From Serratia liquefaciens (GTDB taxonomy: Bacteria > Pseudomonadota > Gammaproteobacteria > Enterobacterales > Enterobacteriaceae): DNA of 64,000 bases. Of this stretch, positions 9,112 to 17,324 are shown piece after piece. The position numbers were made by a program, and so were the translations under genes. The notes below the pieces were generated by a model. It was not told the DNA's origin. It did not search any database and saw only the letters and a program-made list of their open reading frames with translations. Each line of letters begins with the position of its first letter. Within the stretch, counting starts at the first letter, position 1. Where the stretch lies: contig JAAXZN010000061.1 in NCBI GenBank assembly GCA_012719855.1, positions 1 to 64,000 on the forward strand, written 5' to 3'.

Positions 9112-9288
9112 AGGGGCGCAGTGCGCCCCTGAGACTGCTGACAAACATATAATGTTTGGCGGCAGGCGTTAGAAATTTTGAAAATAATCAGGAAAATCTA
9201 TTTATTGATTTTCGGCTGATATCACAAAGGGGGAAAAACCACGCTTTTATCCCCCTTTGTCAATAATCTGAGGGGCGCAGTGCGCCCC
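9112..9288. repeat. cluster of intergenic hairpins
   Basis: The gene-free stretch between the csc promoter and the next gene holds four inverted repeats: AGGGGCGC/GCGCCCCT (9112-9130), CAAACAT/ATGTTTG (9142-9158), CAAAGGGGG/CCCCCTTTG (9225-9259, arms extended by A4/T4), and GGGGCGCAGTGCGCCCC again (9272-9288). The first and last share an 18-base core. None has a strong T-run; they may terminate or stabilise the mRNA of the upstream minus-strand symporter gene. Confidence 0.55.
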
Positions 9289-9294
9289 GCAGGG

Positions 9295-10611
9295 TTAACG
9301 TTCGTTAAGTGAACGCAGATGGTCGTCGCGCCGCAGGGTCATCAGCGCGAACAGGCTGACTACCGAGGTGGCAACCACGTAGTAGGCTGGGATATCGAGG
9401 TTGCCGGTCTGTTTGATCAGACCGGTGATGATTAGCCCGGCAGAGCCGGAAAACACCGCGTTAGAAAGCGAATAGGCCAGCCCCAGGCCGGTATAACGCA
9501 CCTGCGTCGGGAACATCTCCGCCAGCATCGCCGGACCGGGGCCGGCCAGCAAACCGACGACCGCACCGGCGATCATCACCGCGATGCCTTTGACCAACAG
9601 CGAACTTTGAGGGTCCTGCAGCAGGTGCAGCAGCGGGAAGGTGAACAGGATCACCGCCACTACCGCCGTCAGCATCACCGTTTTGCGTCCCAGCTTATCG
9701 CTGAGGATGCCGGCGGGCAGAATGGTCAGGGCGAAACCGACGTTAGCCAGTACCGTCGCCACCAGCGCCTGCTGGAAGGTGGCGTGCAGCGAGGTTTGCA
9801 GGTAAGACGGCATCACCACCAGAAAGGTGTAGCCGGCAGCGGACCAGCCCATCATGCGTCCAATGCCGATCGCGATGGTTTTCACCACGCCGCTTAACTT
9901 CAGCTCGGCGGCTTGCACCTTGGTGCCGAGGTTTTGCTGCGCCTGGGTAAAGGTCGGTGTTTCTTGCAGTTTCAAGCGCAGCCACAGCGCTACCGCGCCC
10001 ATCGGCAACGCCAGCAGGAAGGGGATACGCCAGCCCCAGTCATGCAACTGCTCAGGGGTTAAAAGCGCAGCCAACAGCGCCACCAGTCCGGCCCCCGCCA
10101 ACAGCCCGAAGGCCACGGTCAGCGATTGCCAGGCCCCGAACAGGCCACGTTTTCCCTTTGGCGCGAACTCGGTCATCAGCGAGACCGCACCGCCGAATTC
10201 CCCGCCGGCAAACAGCCCCTGGAACATGCGCAACAGGGTCAGCAGCAGTGGGGCGGCGACGCCGATGGAGGCATAGGTCGGCATCACGCCGATCAGGGCG
10301 GTGGCCACCGTCATCAGCAACAAGACTGCGATCAGCGTCGGCCGGCGGCCAATGCGATCGCCTATGCGGCCGAAAATCACGGCGCCTATTGGGCGACAGA
10401 AAAAGGCCAGCGCAAAGGCGGCATAGGTGAGGATCAGGCTGGTAATTTCACTTTCACCCTGCAGGGTGAAAAAATTGGCGGCGATCACGGTAGCGAGAAA
10501 ACCGTAAACGCCGAATTCATACCACTCAATAAAGTTGCCGACCGATCCGGCCAGCAAGGCCTGACGCGACTGACGTGCGTCGATAACCGCTGTTTGTGTG
10601 TCCATCCCCAT
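9295..10611 (-). CDS. MFS metabolite:H+ symporter (MHS/ProP-like)
   Basis: 438 aa, 12 predicted membrane segments. MHS family signatures: GNFIEWYEFGVYGF at the N-terminus, RPIGAVIFGRIGDRIGRRPTL in loop 2-3, GGEFGGA in helix 5, and DWGWRIPFLLA. Relatives import organic acids, shikimate, citrate, betaine or alpha-ketoglutarate; the substrate cannot be read from the sequence. Start is either the ATG at 10611 or the one at 10605; both are compatible with the weak ribosome site. Monocistronic, with hairpins on its 3' side. Confidence 0.82.
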   Translation of the reverse strand: MGMDTQTAVIDARQSRQALLAGSVGNFIEWYEFGVYGFLATVIAANFFTLQGESEITSLILTYAAFALAFFCRPIGAVIFGRIGDRIGRRPTLIAVLLLMTVATALIGVMPTYASIGVAAPLLLTLLRMFQGLFAGGEFGGAVSLMTEFAPKGKRGLFGAWQSLTVAFGLLAGAGLVALLAALLTPEQLHDWGWRIPFLLALPMGAVALWLRLKLQETPTFTQAQQNLGTKVQAAELKLSGVVKTIAIGIGRMMGWSAAGYTFLVVMPSYLQTSLHATFQQALVATVLANVGFALTILPAGILSDKLGRKTVMLTAVVAVILFTFPLLHLLQDPQSSLLVKGIAVMIAGAVVGLLAGPGPAMLAEMFPTQVRYTGLGLAYSLSNAVFSGSAGLIITGLIKQTGNLDIPAYYVVATSVVSLFALMTLRRDDHLRSLNER

Positions 10612-10695
10612 TCCCGTGCGTTTGAATTATTGTCATTCAGTTCTAAATTCTTACGGCAAAACAATCAATTATTTTAAACGGGAAGTGTGAAGGCC

Positions 10696-11082
10696 TCAGA
10701 CGATGTCGTCGATTTTCCACCAGTCGGGGCAGCCATCGGCAAAGGAGTGCGCGGTGGGGCGCAGCGCCGCCAGGTCGCCACGATCAAAACTGCCGGTGAC
10801 CAGCGCGACGGTCGGTTCGTCATCGACAGCGCCCAGAGTACTGCCGCAACGTGGGCAAAAGGCGCGGCTGGAATAGTCGGAAGAACGGTACAGGGCAGGC
10901 ATGCCGCCGGCACCGATCCAACTGACGGCCTCACGCGGAAACTCAACCCAGCACAACGTTGGTGCGCCGGAGTGACGCTGGCAGAACTCGCATGAGCAAC
11001 TGTGAGGATTACCGGTCTGGCCAACGGCCTGAAAACGGATATGCCCGCAAAGACAGCCACCTGAATACCGCCGTTTTTCCAT
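10696..11082 (-). CDS. GFA-family zinc protein
   Basis: 128 aa. The Cys pattern of the GFA / CENP-V fold is complete: Cys10-x-Cys12 with Cys76-x-x-Cys79 (structural zinc) and Cys29-x-Cys31-x-x-Cys34 (catalytic zinc in GFA). Start at 11082 follows AGGTGA at good spacing; the open frame upstream has no conserved content. Family members add glutathione to formaldehyde or act in unknown small-molecule chemistry. It lies 79 bases downstream of the PhlG-like gene on the same strand and could be co-transcribed. Confidence 0.8.
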   Translation of the reverse strand: MEKRRYSGGCLCGHIRFQAVGQTGNPHSCSCEFCQRHSGAPTLCWVEFPREAVSWIGAGGMPALYRSSDYSSRAFCPRCGSTLGAVDDEPTVALVTGSFDRGDLAALRPTAHSFADGCPDWWKIDDIV

Positions 11083-11161
11083 CGCTTCACCTGTCGTTTG
11101 TCGTTGTAGCCTGAGCTTACTATAAAGGCCCTGGCGGAAAATAAAACGCCGGGGCGAATGA

Positions 11162-11860
11162 TTACCAGAGTAAGGGAGCGGTCTCATGGCCGTTTTCGGC
11201 GTAGTACAGCGAAGGCAGGAATTGCGCCAGATAGCTGAATTCATTGTAGCAATGGCGCATCAGGTTAAAGCCAACCTCGTCCGGCAATTCTTCATGGGCG
11301 TTGGCGCAGGATTTCCCCAACAGAAAACGGCTGCGTAGCACGCAACCATAGGGGGTATCGCGGGCCAGATGCAGCATTTCGCCGTCGAGCGGATCGCCGT
11401 TGTCGTCCAGCGCCACCTGCTCGCCAAAGCCGATCCGTGCGCATACGGCAGCGGATAACGCCTGAGCGTCCCGCGCCTGTTGCAAAGCTTGTGCGGCAAA
11501 AAAGTCTTCTGCCGCGTGAAATTTGAGCCGGGCCGGTACCGGCGGCAACTCGGCTAACCATTCCACCGCATCGATGCTGGCACCCACGTAGCTTTGGCCT
11601 TTTCTCCAGTGCTGGTCCCAGCCGCGGTGCTCGACATGATCGTGCGGGTGCCACCAACGGATGTGCTGGGTGGTCTCGAAAAAGGTAAACCACCAATCCA
11701 GCATGCGGCCCTTGCAGCCATGCAGATCGGTACGGATTGCCACGGTTAACCAGCCGTCGCTGTTGCGCGTCAGCCCCATCTCCAGCCGCAGCGGTTCAGG
11801 TTTGAGCAACTCGTTGATATCATTTACGCCCCAGGGCAGCATCAGTGATTGATGTGTCAT
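11162..11860 (-). CDS. PhlG-like (DAPG/phloretin hydrolase family) protein
   Basis: 232 aa. Resembles the 2,4-diacetylphloroglucinol hydrolase (PhlG) / phloretin hydrolase family, zinc enzymes that cleave a C-C bond next to an aromatic ring. Visible support: HIRWWHPHDHVEH (residues 67-78) and RHCYNEFSYLAQFLP with His203-x3-Glu207, equivalent to the HxxxE zinc ligands of PhlG. The ATG at 11860 has AGGA 8 bases upstream, whereas the first in-frame ATG (11869) abuts the same AGG. It is divergent from a TetR gene, typical of a substrate-inducible enzyme. The true substrate is unknown. Confidence 0.72.
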   Translation of the reverse strand: MTHQSLMLPWGVNDINELLKPEPLRLEMGLTRNSDGWLTVAIRTDLHGCKGRMLDWWFTFFETTQHIRWWHPHDHVEHRGWDQHWRKGQSYVGASIDAVEWLAELPPVPARLKFHAAEDFFAAQALQQARDAQALSAAVCARIGFGEQVALDDNGDPLDGEMLHLARDTPYGCVLRSRFLLGKSCANAHEELPDEVGFNLMRHCYNEFSYLAQFLPSLYYAENGHETAPLLW

Positions 11861-11881
11861 CACGCTCATCCTTTTTTATTT

Positions 11882-11900
11882 GGAAACGATATTTGTTTCC
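11882..11900. promoter_or_regulatory. TetR-type operator
   Basis: Palindrome GGAAAC-N7-GTTTCC, flanked by TTATTT and AAATAA, in the 93-base gap between the divergent PhlG-like and TetR genes. Position and symmetry fit a TetR operator controlling both. Confidence 0.7.
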
Positions 11901-11953
11901 TAAATAAGGCTATGCCGCTATGCTGACTCTGTCAACGACTTCGAGGAACTGTG

Positions 11954-12610
11954 ATGGCAAATAAAGTGGAAGCCGAACCACGTACGCGTGGAAGGCCCTC
12001 GGCTCCGGAAGGGGAGTTACGCGCGGCGGCAGTGGAGGCCACTCTGGCGCTGTTGCTGACGCAGGGCTATGCCGCCACCACCGTGGACGCGGTGGCGAAG
12101 CGGGCGGGCATGGCTAAGAAAACTCTGTATCGTTTTGCCGAGAACCGTGATGCGCTGGTGACGCAGGCGATTGCGAGCTGGACCGACGCTTTTGCACCGG
12201 TGTTTGAACTGGACGCGCAGCGGGCGAAAGAGTTGCCGACGCTGTTGTCGCAGGGCTTGCAGGCCATTGCGCGACAGGTGCTGAGCGAGCAGGCGGTGGG
12301 TATGTTTCGCCTGCTGCAGAGTGAATTTCCGGGGCGTGAAGATTTACTGACGGCTTATCAGCGCAACGGCATTGAACGGGGCAGGACGATTGTGGCTGAC
12401 TGGCTGCAGCGCCAGCAACGGCGTGGTTGGCTGCGTGAACTGGATTGCGCGCAAACCAGCGATCTGCTGCTGGCGATGGTGATAGCAGAACCTTTGCGCC
12501 AGATGGCGCTTGGTCTGTTGCCGCCGGGCAGCGATATCGACACTCGCATAGCGGCGGCGTTGGCACTGGTGTTGCCGGGGTTGATCAGGGCGCCGTCGTC
12601 CGCGCCCTGA
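11954..12610 (+). CDS. TetR/AcrR-family regulator
   Basis: 218 aa. N-terminal TetR helix-turn-helix (about residues 20-65, GYAATTVDAVAKRAGMAKKTLYRF) and an all-helical ligand domain with the AefR-like C-terminal feature. ATG 11954 is preferred over the adjacent GTG 11951 because GAGGA lies 6 bases upstream of the ATG. Divergent from the PhlG-like gene with a palindrome in between; probably represses it until an aromatic ligand binds. Confidence 0.82.
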   Translation: MANKVEAEPRTRGRPSAPEGELRAAAVEATLALLLTQGYAATTVDAVAKRAGMAKKTLYRFAENRDALVTQAIASWTDAFAPVFELDAQRAKELPTLLSQGLQAIARQVLSEQAVGMFRLLQSEFPGREDLLTAYQRNGIERGRTIVADWLQRQQRRGWLRELDCAQTSDLLLAMVIAEPLRQMALGLLPPGSDIDTRIAAALALVLPGLIRAPSSAP

Positions 12611-12627
12611 GGCTGATCGTGGTCAAG

Positions 12628-14277
12628 TCACTCTTTACCGTACCGGCGCAGCACCTGTTCTGCCGCGGCGAAGTCTGGCGCCAGCGGGCGGTCAACCTCG
12701 ATAAACGGCACCTGCTTGCGCACCGCCGTATAGAGTGCTGCGGTGGGGGCGGATAGCGTAAAACCGTTGTGCCGCTGCTGGCGCAAATCCACCGCCTGCG
12801 CGTCGTGCACCAACAAGATCCCCAGCAATTGATAGCTGTTGTCCACCTGCTGCTGAACGCGAGCCACCACCGAAGGCGCATTGGTGGCGATGTCTTCAAT
12901 ATCGCCGGCGACCGGGAAGTAATCGAGCGATACCGGCATGGCGAGCTCTTTGTTCCGCATCGCCAGCATCATGACCGGCTTTTCCATCGCGCCAAAGGCG
13001 TGCACGGTGTGGTCGGTGCCGAGAAAACGACTCAGGCCGGTAAACGCCGGGTTATTCAGTTTGACCACCTGTTGAGCGCTGGCCAGCGAATTATGCGCCA
13101 GCGCCAATCCCAATTGCTCAAAGGCCAGCACCCAGGGCAGCGGCTCAAAGTTGGCGCTCGGCAGCACGGCACCTTGCAGACTGCCTTTGCTGACGTAACC
13201 TACCGCCTCCTGCGGCCGCTGCGACGGTGCCGTAACGTCGAGTGCCACTCCAGGATTGTCGTCGGAGCTGTTTAACTGCACCAGCAACTGGTCATAAGCC
13301 TGCTGATAGCTGCGCTGGAGCTCCGCCAGCAGATAAACCCCGGAGCGAAAACTCAGCGGATCCTGCAGGGGACGGCTGTCATCGTGCTGCCACAGGCTGG
13401 AGCCGGTCAGCAACTCGCGCAGGTTTTTCCCCATGGTCGCCACTTCCGGGTAAGGGCGTAGCGCCAGGGTATTGGCGAGGAACGGCGAGAGGTTGCCGTT
13501 CAGCGCCTGCAGGCTGAGCGCATAGGTCAAGGTATTGACCTGCATCAGGTGGGCCAGCGAATCCAGTGCCAGTGCAGCGCTGGCGGCGGAATAGGCATTG
13601 GAACTGAGGATCGCCAGCGCATCTTTGGCATAAGGGGCAATGGCCGGTGTTTGGCTGCCTTGCAGCGCCGCTTTGGCCGCCACTTTGTTGCCCTGGTAAT
13701 ACACGTCACCTTCGCCGAGCATTGCCAGTCCAAAGTGGCTGATCACCGTGATATCCCCTTCGCCCACCGACCCGTCTGCCGGGATCACCGGGGTGATGCC
13801 TTTGTTGAGAAAAGCGACATAGGCGTCGACAATCGCCGGTTGGACACCACCGCCACCACTCAACAGGGCATTGAGCCGGGTGACCATGGTGGCGCGCGCG
13901 ACGCGGACGCTCATGGCTTCGCCAATACCGCCAGAGTGGGCATGCAGCAGGCCGACGTTAAATTTTTTCGAGGCGTCGATCACCTCCTGCGTCAGTTTGC
14001 CGTGGACGTCGACCATGGGCCGGTCCTTGTTTAATCCGACGCCCACCGTCAGCCCATAGATTTTCAGCCCGCTCTGCGCAGCTTCGATCAGCACCTGATG
14101 TGACCGTGTCACGCGATCCATGGCGACGGGCGCGACGCTCACCGCTTCGCCATCGGCGACCTGCGCAATCAGGTGCGGGGTAATAGAGTGTCCATCGAGC
14201 GTGACGGTAGCCAAGCCCAATGGGTTGTAACCGAACGTCAGCGCGGCCAACAGCGATAAAGCGAATTTTCCTGGCAT
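12628..14277 (-). CDS. ergothionase candidate: MIO-less, exported ammonia-lyase homologue
   Basis: 549 aa, HAL/PAL fold. Residues 1-23 look like a Sec signal peptide (Lys4, hydrophobic core, likely cut after GLA), unlike cytoplasmic HutH. The lyase body starts at TVTLDGHS; the Tyr loop is kept (Tyr74, YGLTVG). Where true lyases have GSVGASGD, this protein reads GSVGEGD (169-175): the Ala-Ser-Gly triad that forms the MIO cofactor is gone. Ergothionase, which eliminates trimethylamine from ergothioneine, is the known MIO-free member of the family. Last gene of an operon with a transporter, a urocanase homologue and DUF917. A HutH role is unlikely. Confidence 0.78.
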   Translation of the reverse strand: MPGKFALSLLAALTFGYNPLGLATVTLDGHSITPHLIAQVADGEAVSVAPVAMDRVTRSHQVLIEAAQSGLKIYGLTVGVGLNKDRPMVDVHGKLTQEVIDASKKFNVGLLHAHSGGIGEAMSVRVARATMVTRLNALLSGGGGVQPAIVDAYVAFLNKGITPVIPADGSVGEGDITVISHFGLAMLGEGDVYYQGNKVAAKAALQGSQTPAIAPYAKDALAILSSNAYSAASAALALDSLAHLMQVNTLTYALSLQALNGNLSPFLANTLALRPYPEVATMGKNLRELLTGSSLWQHDDSRPLQDPLSFRSGVYLLAELQRSYQQAYDQLLVQLNSSDDNPGVALDVTAPSQRPQEAVGYVSKGSLQGAVLPSANFEPLPWVLAFEQLGLALAHNSLASAQQVVKLNNPAFTGLSRFLGTDHTVHAFGAMEKPVMMLAMRNKELAMPVSLDYFPVAGDIEDIATNAPSVVARVQQQVDNSYQLLGILLVHDAQAVDLRQQRHNGFTLSAPTAALYTAVRKQVPFIEVDRPLAPDFAAAEQVLRRYGKE

Positions 14278-14328
14278 GATAAGTAAACCCTTATTATTGA
14301 TTTTTATGATGTTGTAACGTTATTCGGT

Positions 14329-15669
14329 TCAGGGCTGCTGCGCCGGACGGCGGCCGATAAAATACAGGGTGATCAGCGCCAGCAAGCTGGCGATCATCAC
14401 GTACCAGGCCGGCGCAAAGCGGGTGCCGGTATTCTGGGTCAACCAGGTAAGGATCGCCGGTGCAAAGCCGCCGAATACCGTCACAGCCAGGTTATAGGAC
14501 ACCGACATGCCGCTGGCCCGGACCTGGGTGGGAAACAGGTCGGACAGTGCCGCAGGGGCCACACCGACGAACAGCGACACCAGCATGCAAAACAGGGTCT
14601 GTACCAGGATCAGCATCGCGGTGGTGTGGTAAGCGTCGAGCAGCAATAACAAGGGGTAGCTGGCAACCAGCAACAAGGCGGCACCGGCCTGCAGGATTTT
14701 CAGGGTACCGATGCGATCGGACCAGGCACCTGCCGCTACGCAGCAAACCACCATAAAGCAGTTACCGATCAGCGCCGCCAAAAACGCCTGATGGCTCTCG
14801 AAATGCAGCACGCGCTGAACGTAAATCGGCATATAGATAATCAGCGCGTAGACGCTGACCGCCCACAGAATAGACAGCCCGGTGCCCAGCAGCACGGCCT
14901 GACGATGGGTTCGGAACAGCTGTCTCAGCGGCTTTTCCGGAGCGCATTGCTCCCGCTGACGCCGGGCCTGCTCTTCGGCAAACAGCGGCGTTTCTTCCAG
15001 GGTTTTACGCATCCACAGGCCAATCGGAGCGATCGACAAGCCGATGATGAACGGAATACGCCAGCCCCAGTCGCCTACCTGTTCGTGACTGAGCGTCAGG
15101 GTGACCGCGGTGGCGACCAGAGCGCCCAGGATATTGGAGATCCCCATGCTGGCCTGCAGCCAGGAGGCGTATTGGCCTTTCTGGTGCGCGGGGGCGTGTT
15201 CGATTAAAAATGCGGCCGCGCCGCCCACCTCTCCCCCGGCGGAAAACCCTTGCAGCACCCGGCCGCACAGGATCAATAAAGGGGCGCCTATGCCAATAGC
15301 GCTGTAGGGCGGTGCAAAGGCAATGATCGCCGTGCCGACCGCCATGGTCATGATGGTTAGGGTCAGGGCGGCCTTGCGGCCAACCCGATCGCCATAAGCG
15401 CCGATCACCAGGGCGCCGAGTGGGCGAATGACGAAACCGAGACCGAAGGCCAGAAAGGCTTCAAAGAGTTGGGTGCCGGGATCGTTGGGGTGGAAAAAGT
15501 TCTGCGCGATGTACACCGCGAAGAAGGCGTACACCGAGAAGTCATACCATTCCAGCGCGTTGCCGATAGAAGCGGCGGCAATCGCTTTGCGCCCACGGCT
15601 TTTGCGCGGCGTAACGGCGGCGTCGGCAGCCAGCAGGGGGGAGATGGGCGGAACCGTGCTTTTATTCAT
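14329..15669 (-). CDS. MFS MHS-family transporter, probably for ergothioneine or thiourocanate
   Basis: 446 aa, 12 predicted membrane segments. MHS family: GNALEWYDFSVYAFFAVYIAQNFF, RPLGALVIGAYGDRVGRKAAL, GGEVGGA and DWGWRIPFIIG. Its start overlaps the stop of the urocanase homologue by 4 bases and the lyase follows 51 bases downstream, so it belongs to this catabolic operon. If the lyase is periplasmic as its signal peptide suggests, the imported substrate could be thiourocanate rather than ergothioneine; this is inference. Confidence 0.8.
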   Translation of the reverse strand: MNKSTVPPISPLLAADAAVTPRKSRGRKAIAAASIGNALEWYDFSVYAFFAVYIAQNFFHPNDPGTQLFEAFLAFGLGFVIRPLGALVIGAYGDRVGRKAALTLTIMTMAVGTAIIAFAPPYSAIGIGAPLLILCGRVLQGFSAGGEVGGAAAFLIEHAPAHQKGQYASWLQASMGISNILGALVATAVTLTLSHEQVGDWGWRIPFIIGLSIAPIGLWMRKTLEETPLFAEEQARRQREQCAPEKPLRQLFRTHRQAVLLGTGLSILWAVSVYALIIYMPIYVQRVLHFESHQAFLAALIGNCFMVVCCVAAGAWSDRIGTLKILQAGAALLLVASYPLLLLLDAYHTTAMLILVQTLFCMLVSLFVGVAPAALSDLFPTQVRASGMSVSYNLAVTVFGGFAPAILTWLTQNTGTRFAPAWYVMIASLLALITLYFIGRRPAQQP

Positions 15670-17324
15670 CGTTGTTCTCCGCGAGGCAGTGAGATATAGG
15701 GCAGGGATTTTTCGGCAATCTCATCGAGCGACTCCTGATAACCGGCGTCGGCGTATCGCATCACGCCGGTACTGGTGTCGTTGGTCATCGACAATTGCAG
15801 GCGTTGCTGCGCCGCGGCGCTGCCATCGGCGATGGTGGTGACGCCTGAGCTGGTCATATAGCCGCTGTAACCGCCGCCGCCGGAGTGGATCGCCACCAAA
15901 TCCGCCATGGAGGCGCAGTTGACCAGCGCATTGAGCAGCGGCCAGTCGGCGATCGCATCGGAGCCGTCCTTCATCTTTTCGGTCATGATATTCGGGTGAG
16001 CCATCGCCCCGGCGTCGAGATGATCGCGGGTGAAGGCGATAGGCCCGGAAAGACGGCCGTCCGCTACCATGCGGTTCACTTCCAGCGCCAGCTCGGTGCG
16101 TTCCCCGTGACCGAGCCAGGCGATGCGCGCCGGCAGGCCTTCAAAGGGCACATGTTGGCGCGCCAGGGTGATCCAGTTGCTGACGATGCGGTTATCGGCA
16201 AAGCGTTGCAGCAGGTAGTCGTCGATCACCCGAATATCGTTGCTGTCGTTGGACAGGGCAATCCAGCGGAATGGGCCGATGGCGCGACAAAACAGCGGCC
16301 GCAGGAAGGCCTCGGTGAATATGGGGATCTCGAATGCGCGTGCCACGCCGCCCTGGTGGGCGTGGGTGCGGATAAGATTGCCGTTATCGAACACCACCGC
16401 GCCGCGATCCATAAAGCCGATCATGGCTTCTACGTGTTGCACGATAGAGCGGCGGCTGGCGTCCATCAGCGCATTGATATCCGCCTCGCGTTGCGCCGCC
16501 ACCTGCTCAAGGCTGTAGCCGGCGGGGACATAGCCGTACACCAGGTCGTGCGCCGCCGTTTGGTCGGTAACGATGTCAGGAATCACGCCGCGAGACAAAA
16601 TCGCCGGGTAGACTTCGGCAGCATTGCCCAGCAGTGCGACCGACAGCGCCTCTTTGCGCTGTTGTGCGGCGGCGATCATCGCCAGTGCCTGGTCGAGATC
16701 TTTCGCCTGGTGCTGTAAAAAGCCGTTTTTCAGCCGTTTGTCGATACTGGCCTGATTGACCTCGACGGTCAGAATCGCAGCCTTGGCCAGGGTGCCCGCC
16801 AGCGGTTGCGCACCGCCCATGCCGCCCAGCCCGGCGGTGAGGATAAAGCGGCCGCGCAGATCGCCAGCGAAATGCCGTTCGGCGATGCGCGAGAAGATTT
16901 CATAAGTCCCCTGGATCACCCCCTGCGAACCGATATATTGCCAGTCGCCGGCGGTCAGCCCGCCCCAGCAGATCAGGTTTTCTTTTTCCCAGCGGTAGAA
17001 GTTCTCCGCCTTCGCCCACTGACCGACCATATTGCAGTTGGCCATGATCACCAGGGGGGCATTAGCGTGGGTCTGCAGCACGCCGATTGGCTTGCCGGAT
17101 TGCACCAGCAGCGTTTGGTCTTCACGCATGGTTTTTAACGCATGAACAATGGCATCGTGTGACGGCCAGTCGCGCGCCGCACGTCCCAATGCCGCATATA
17201 CCACCAGTTCGTCGGGGTTTTCGCCAACGGCCAGCACGTTTTCCAATAGACGCAACAGCGCTTCTTGCCGCCAGCCCAGGCAGCGCAGCTCGGTGCCCGA
17301 GGTCACTTCAAAGGTTCTTTTCAT
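15666..17324 (-). CDS. urocanase homologue, probable thiourocanate hydratase
   Basis: 552 aa, full-length urocanase family with the NAD-binding TAGLGGMGGAQPLA and VTDQTAAHD motifs. Two diagnostic segments deviate: the urocanase signature FQGLPARICW reads FEGLPARIAW (394-403), replacing the conserved Cys by Ala402, and the usual HHGGGVGMG segment reads HSGGGGYSG (480-488). These changes, and the coupling to a DUF917 gene and an MIO-less lyase, fit thiourocanate hydratase, which hydrates thiourocanate to a thiohydantoin propionate. ATGA overlaps join it to both neighbours. It would be annotated as hutU by homology alone. Confidence 0.78.
   Translation of the reverse strand: MKRTFEVTSGTELRCLGWRQEALLRLLENVLAVGENPDELVVYAALGRAARDWPSHDAIVHALKTMREDQTLLVQSGKPIGVLQTHANAPLVIMANCNMVGQWAKAENFYRWEKENLICWGGLTAGDWQYIGSQGVIQGTYEIFSRIAERHFAGDLRGRFILTAGLGGMGGAQPLAGTLAKAAILTVEVNQASIDKRLKNGFLQHQAKDLDQALAMIAAAQQRKEALSVALLGNAAEVYPAILSRGVIPDIVTDQTAAHDLVYGYVPAGYSLEQVAAQREADINALMDASRRSIVQHVEAMIGFMDRGAVVFDNGNLIRTHAHQGGVARAFEIPIFTEAFLRPLFCRAIGPFRWIALSNDSNDIRVIDDYLLQRFADNRIVSNWITLARQHVPFEGLPARIAWLGHGERTELALEVNRMVADGRLSGPIAFTRDHLDAGAMAHPNIMTEKMKDGSDAIADWPLLNALVNCASMADLVAIHSGGGGYSGYMTSSGVTTIADGSAAAQQRLQLSMTNDTSTGVMRYADAGYQESLDEIAEKSLPYISLPRGEQR

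Noticed and set aside
12628-14277. Calling the lyase hutH
   Set aside because: No Ala-Ser-Gly triad for MIO and a signal peptide at the N-terminus.
15885-16718. Long plus-strand frame opposite the hydratase gene
   Set aside because: Antisense shadow of a conserved enzyme gene.
15666-17324. Calling the urocanase homologue hutU
   Set aside because: The signature Cys is replaced by Ala and the HHGGGVGMG segment is altered; it is coupled to DUF917 and an MIO-less lyase, not to hut genes.
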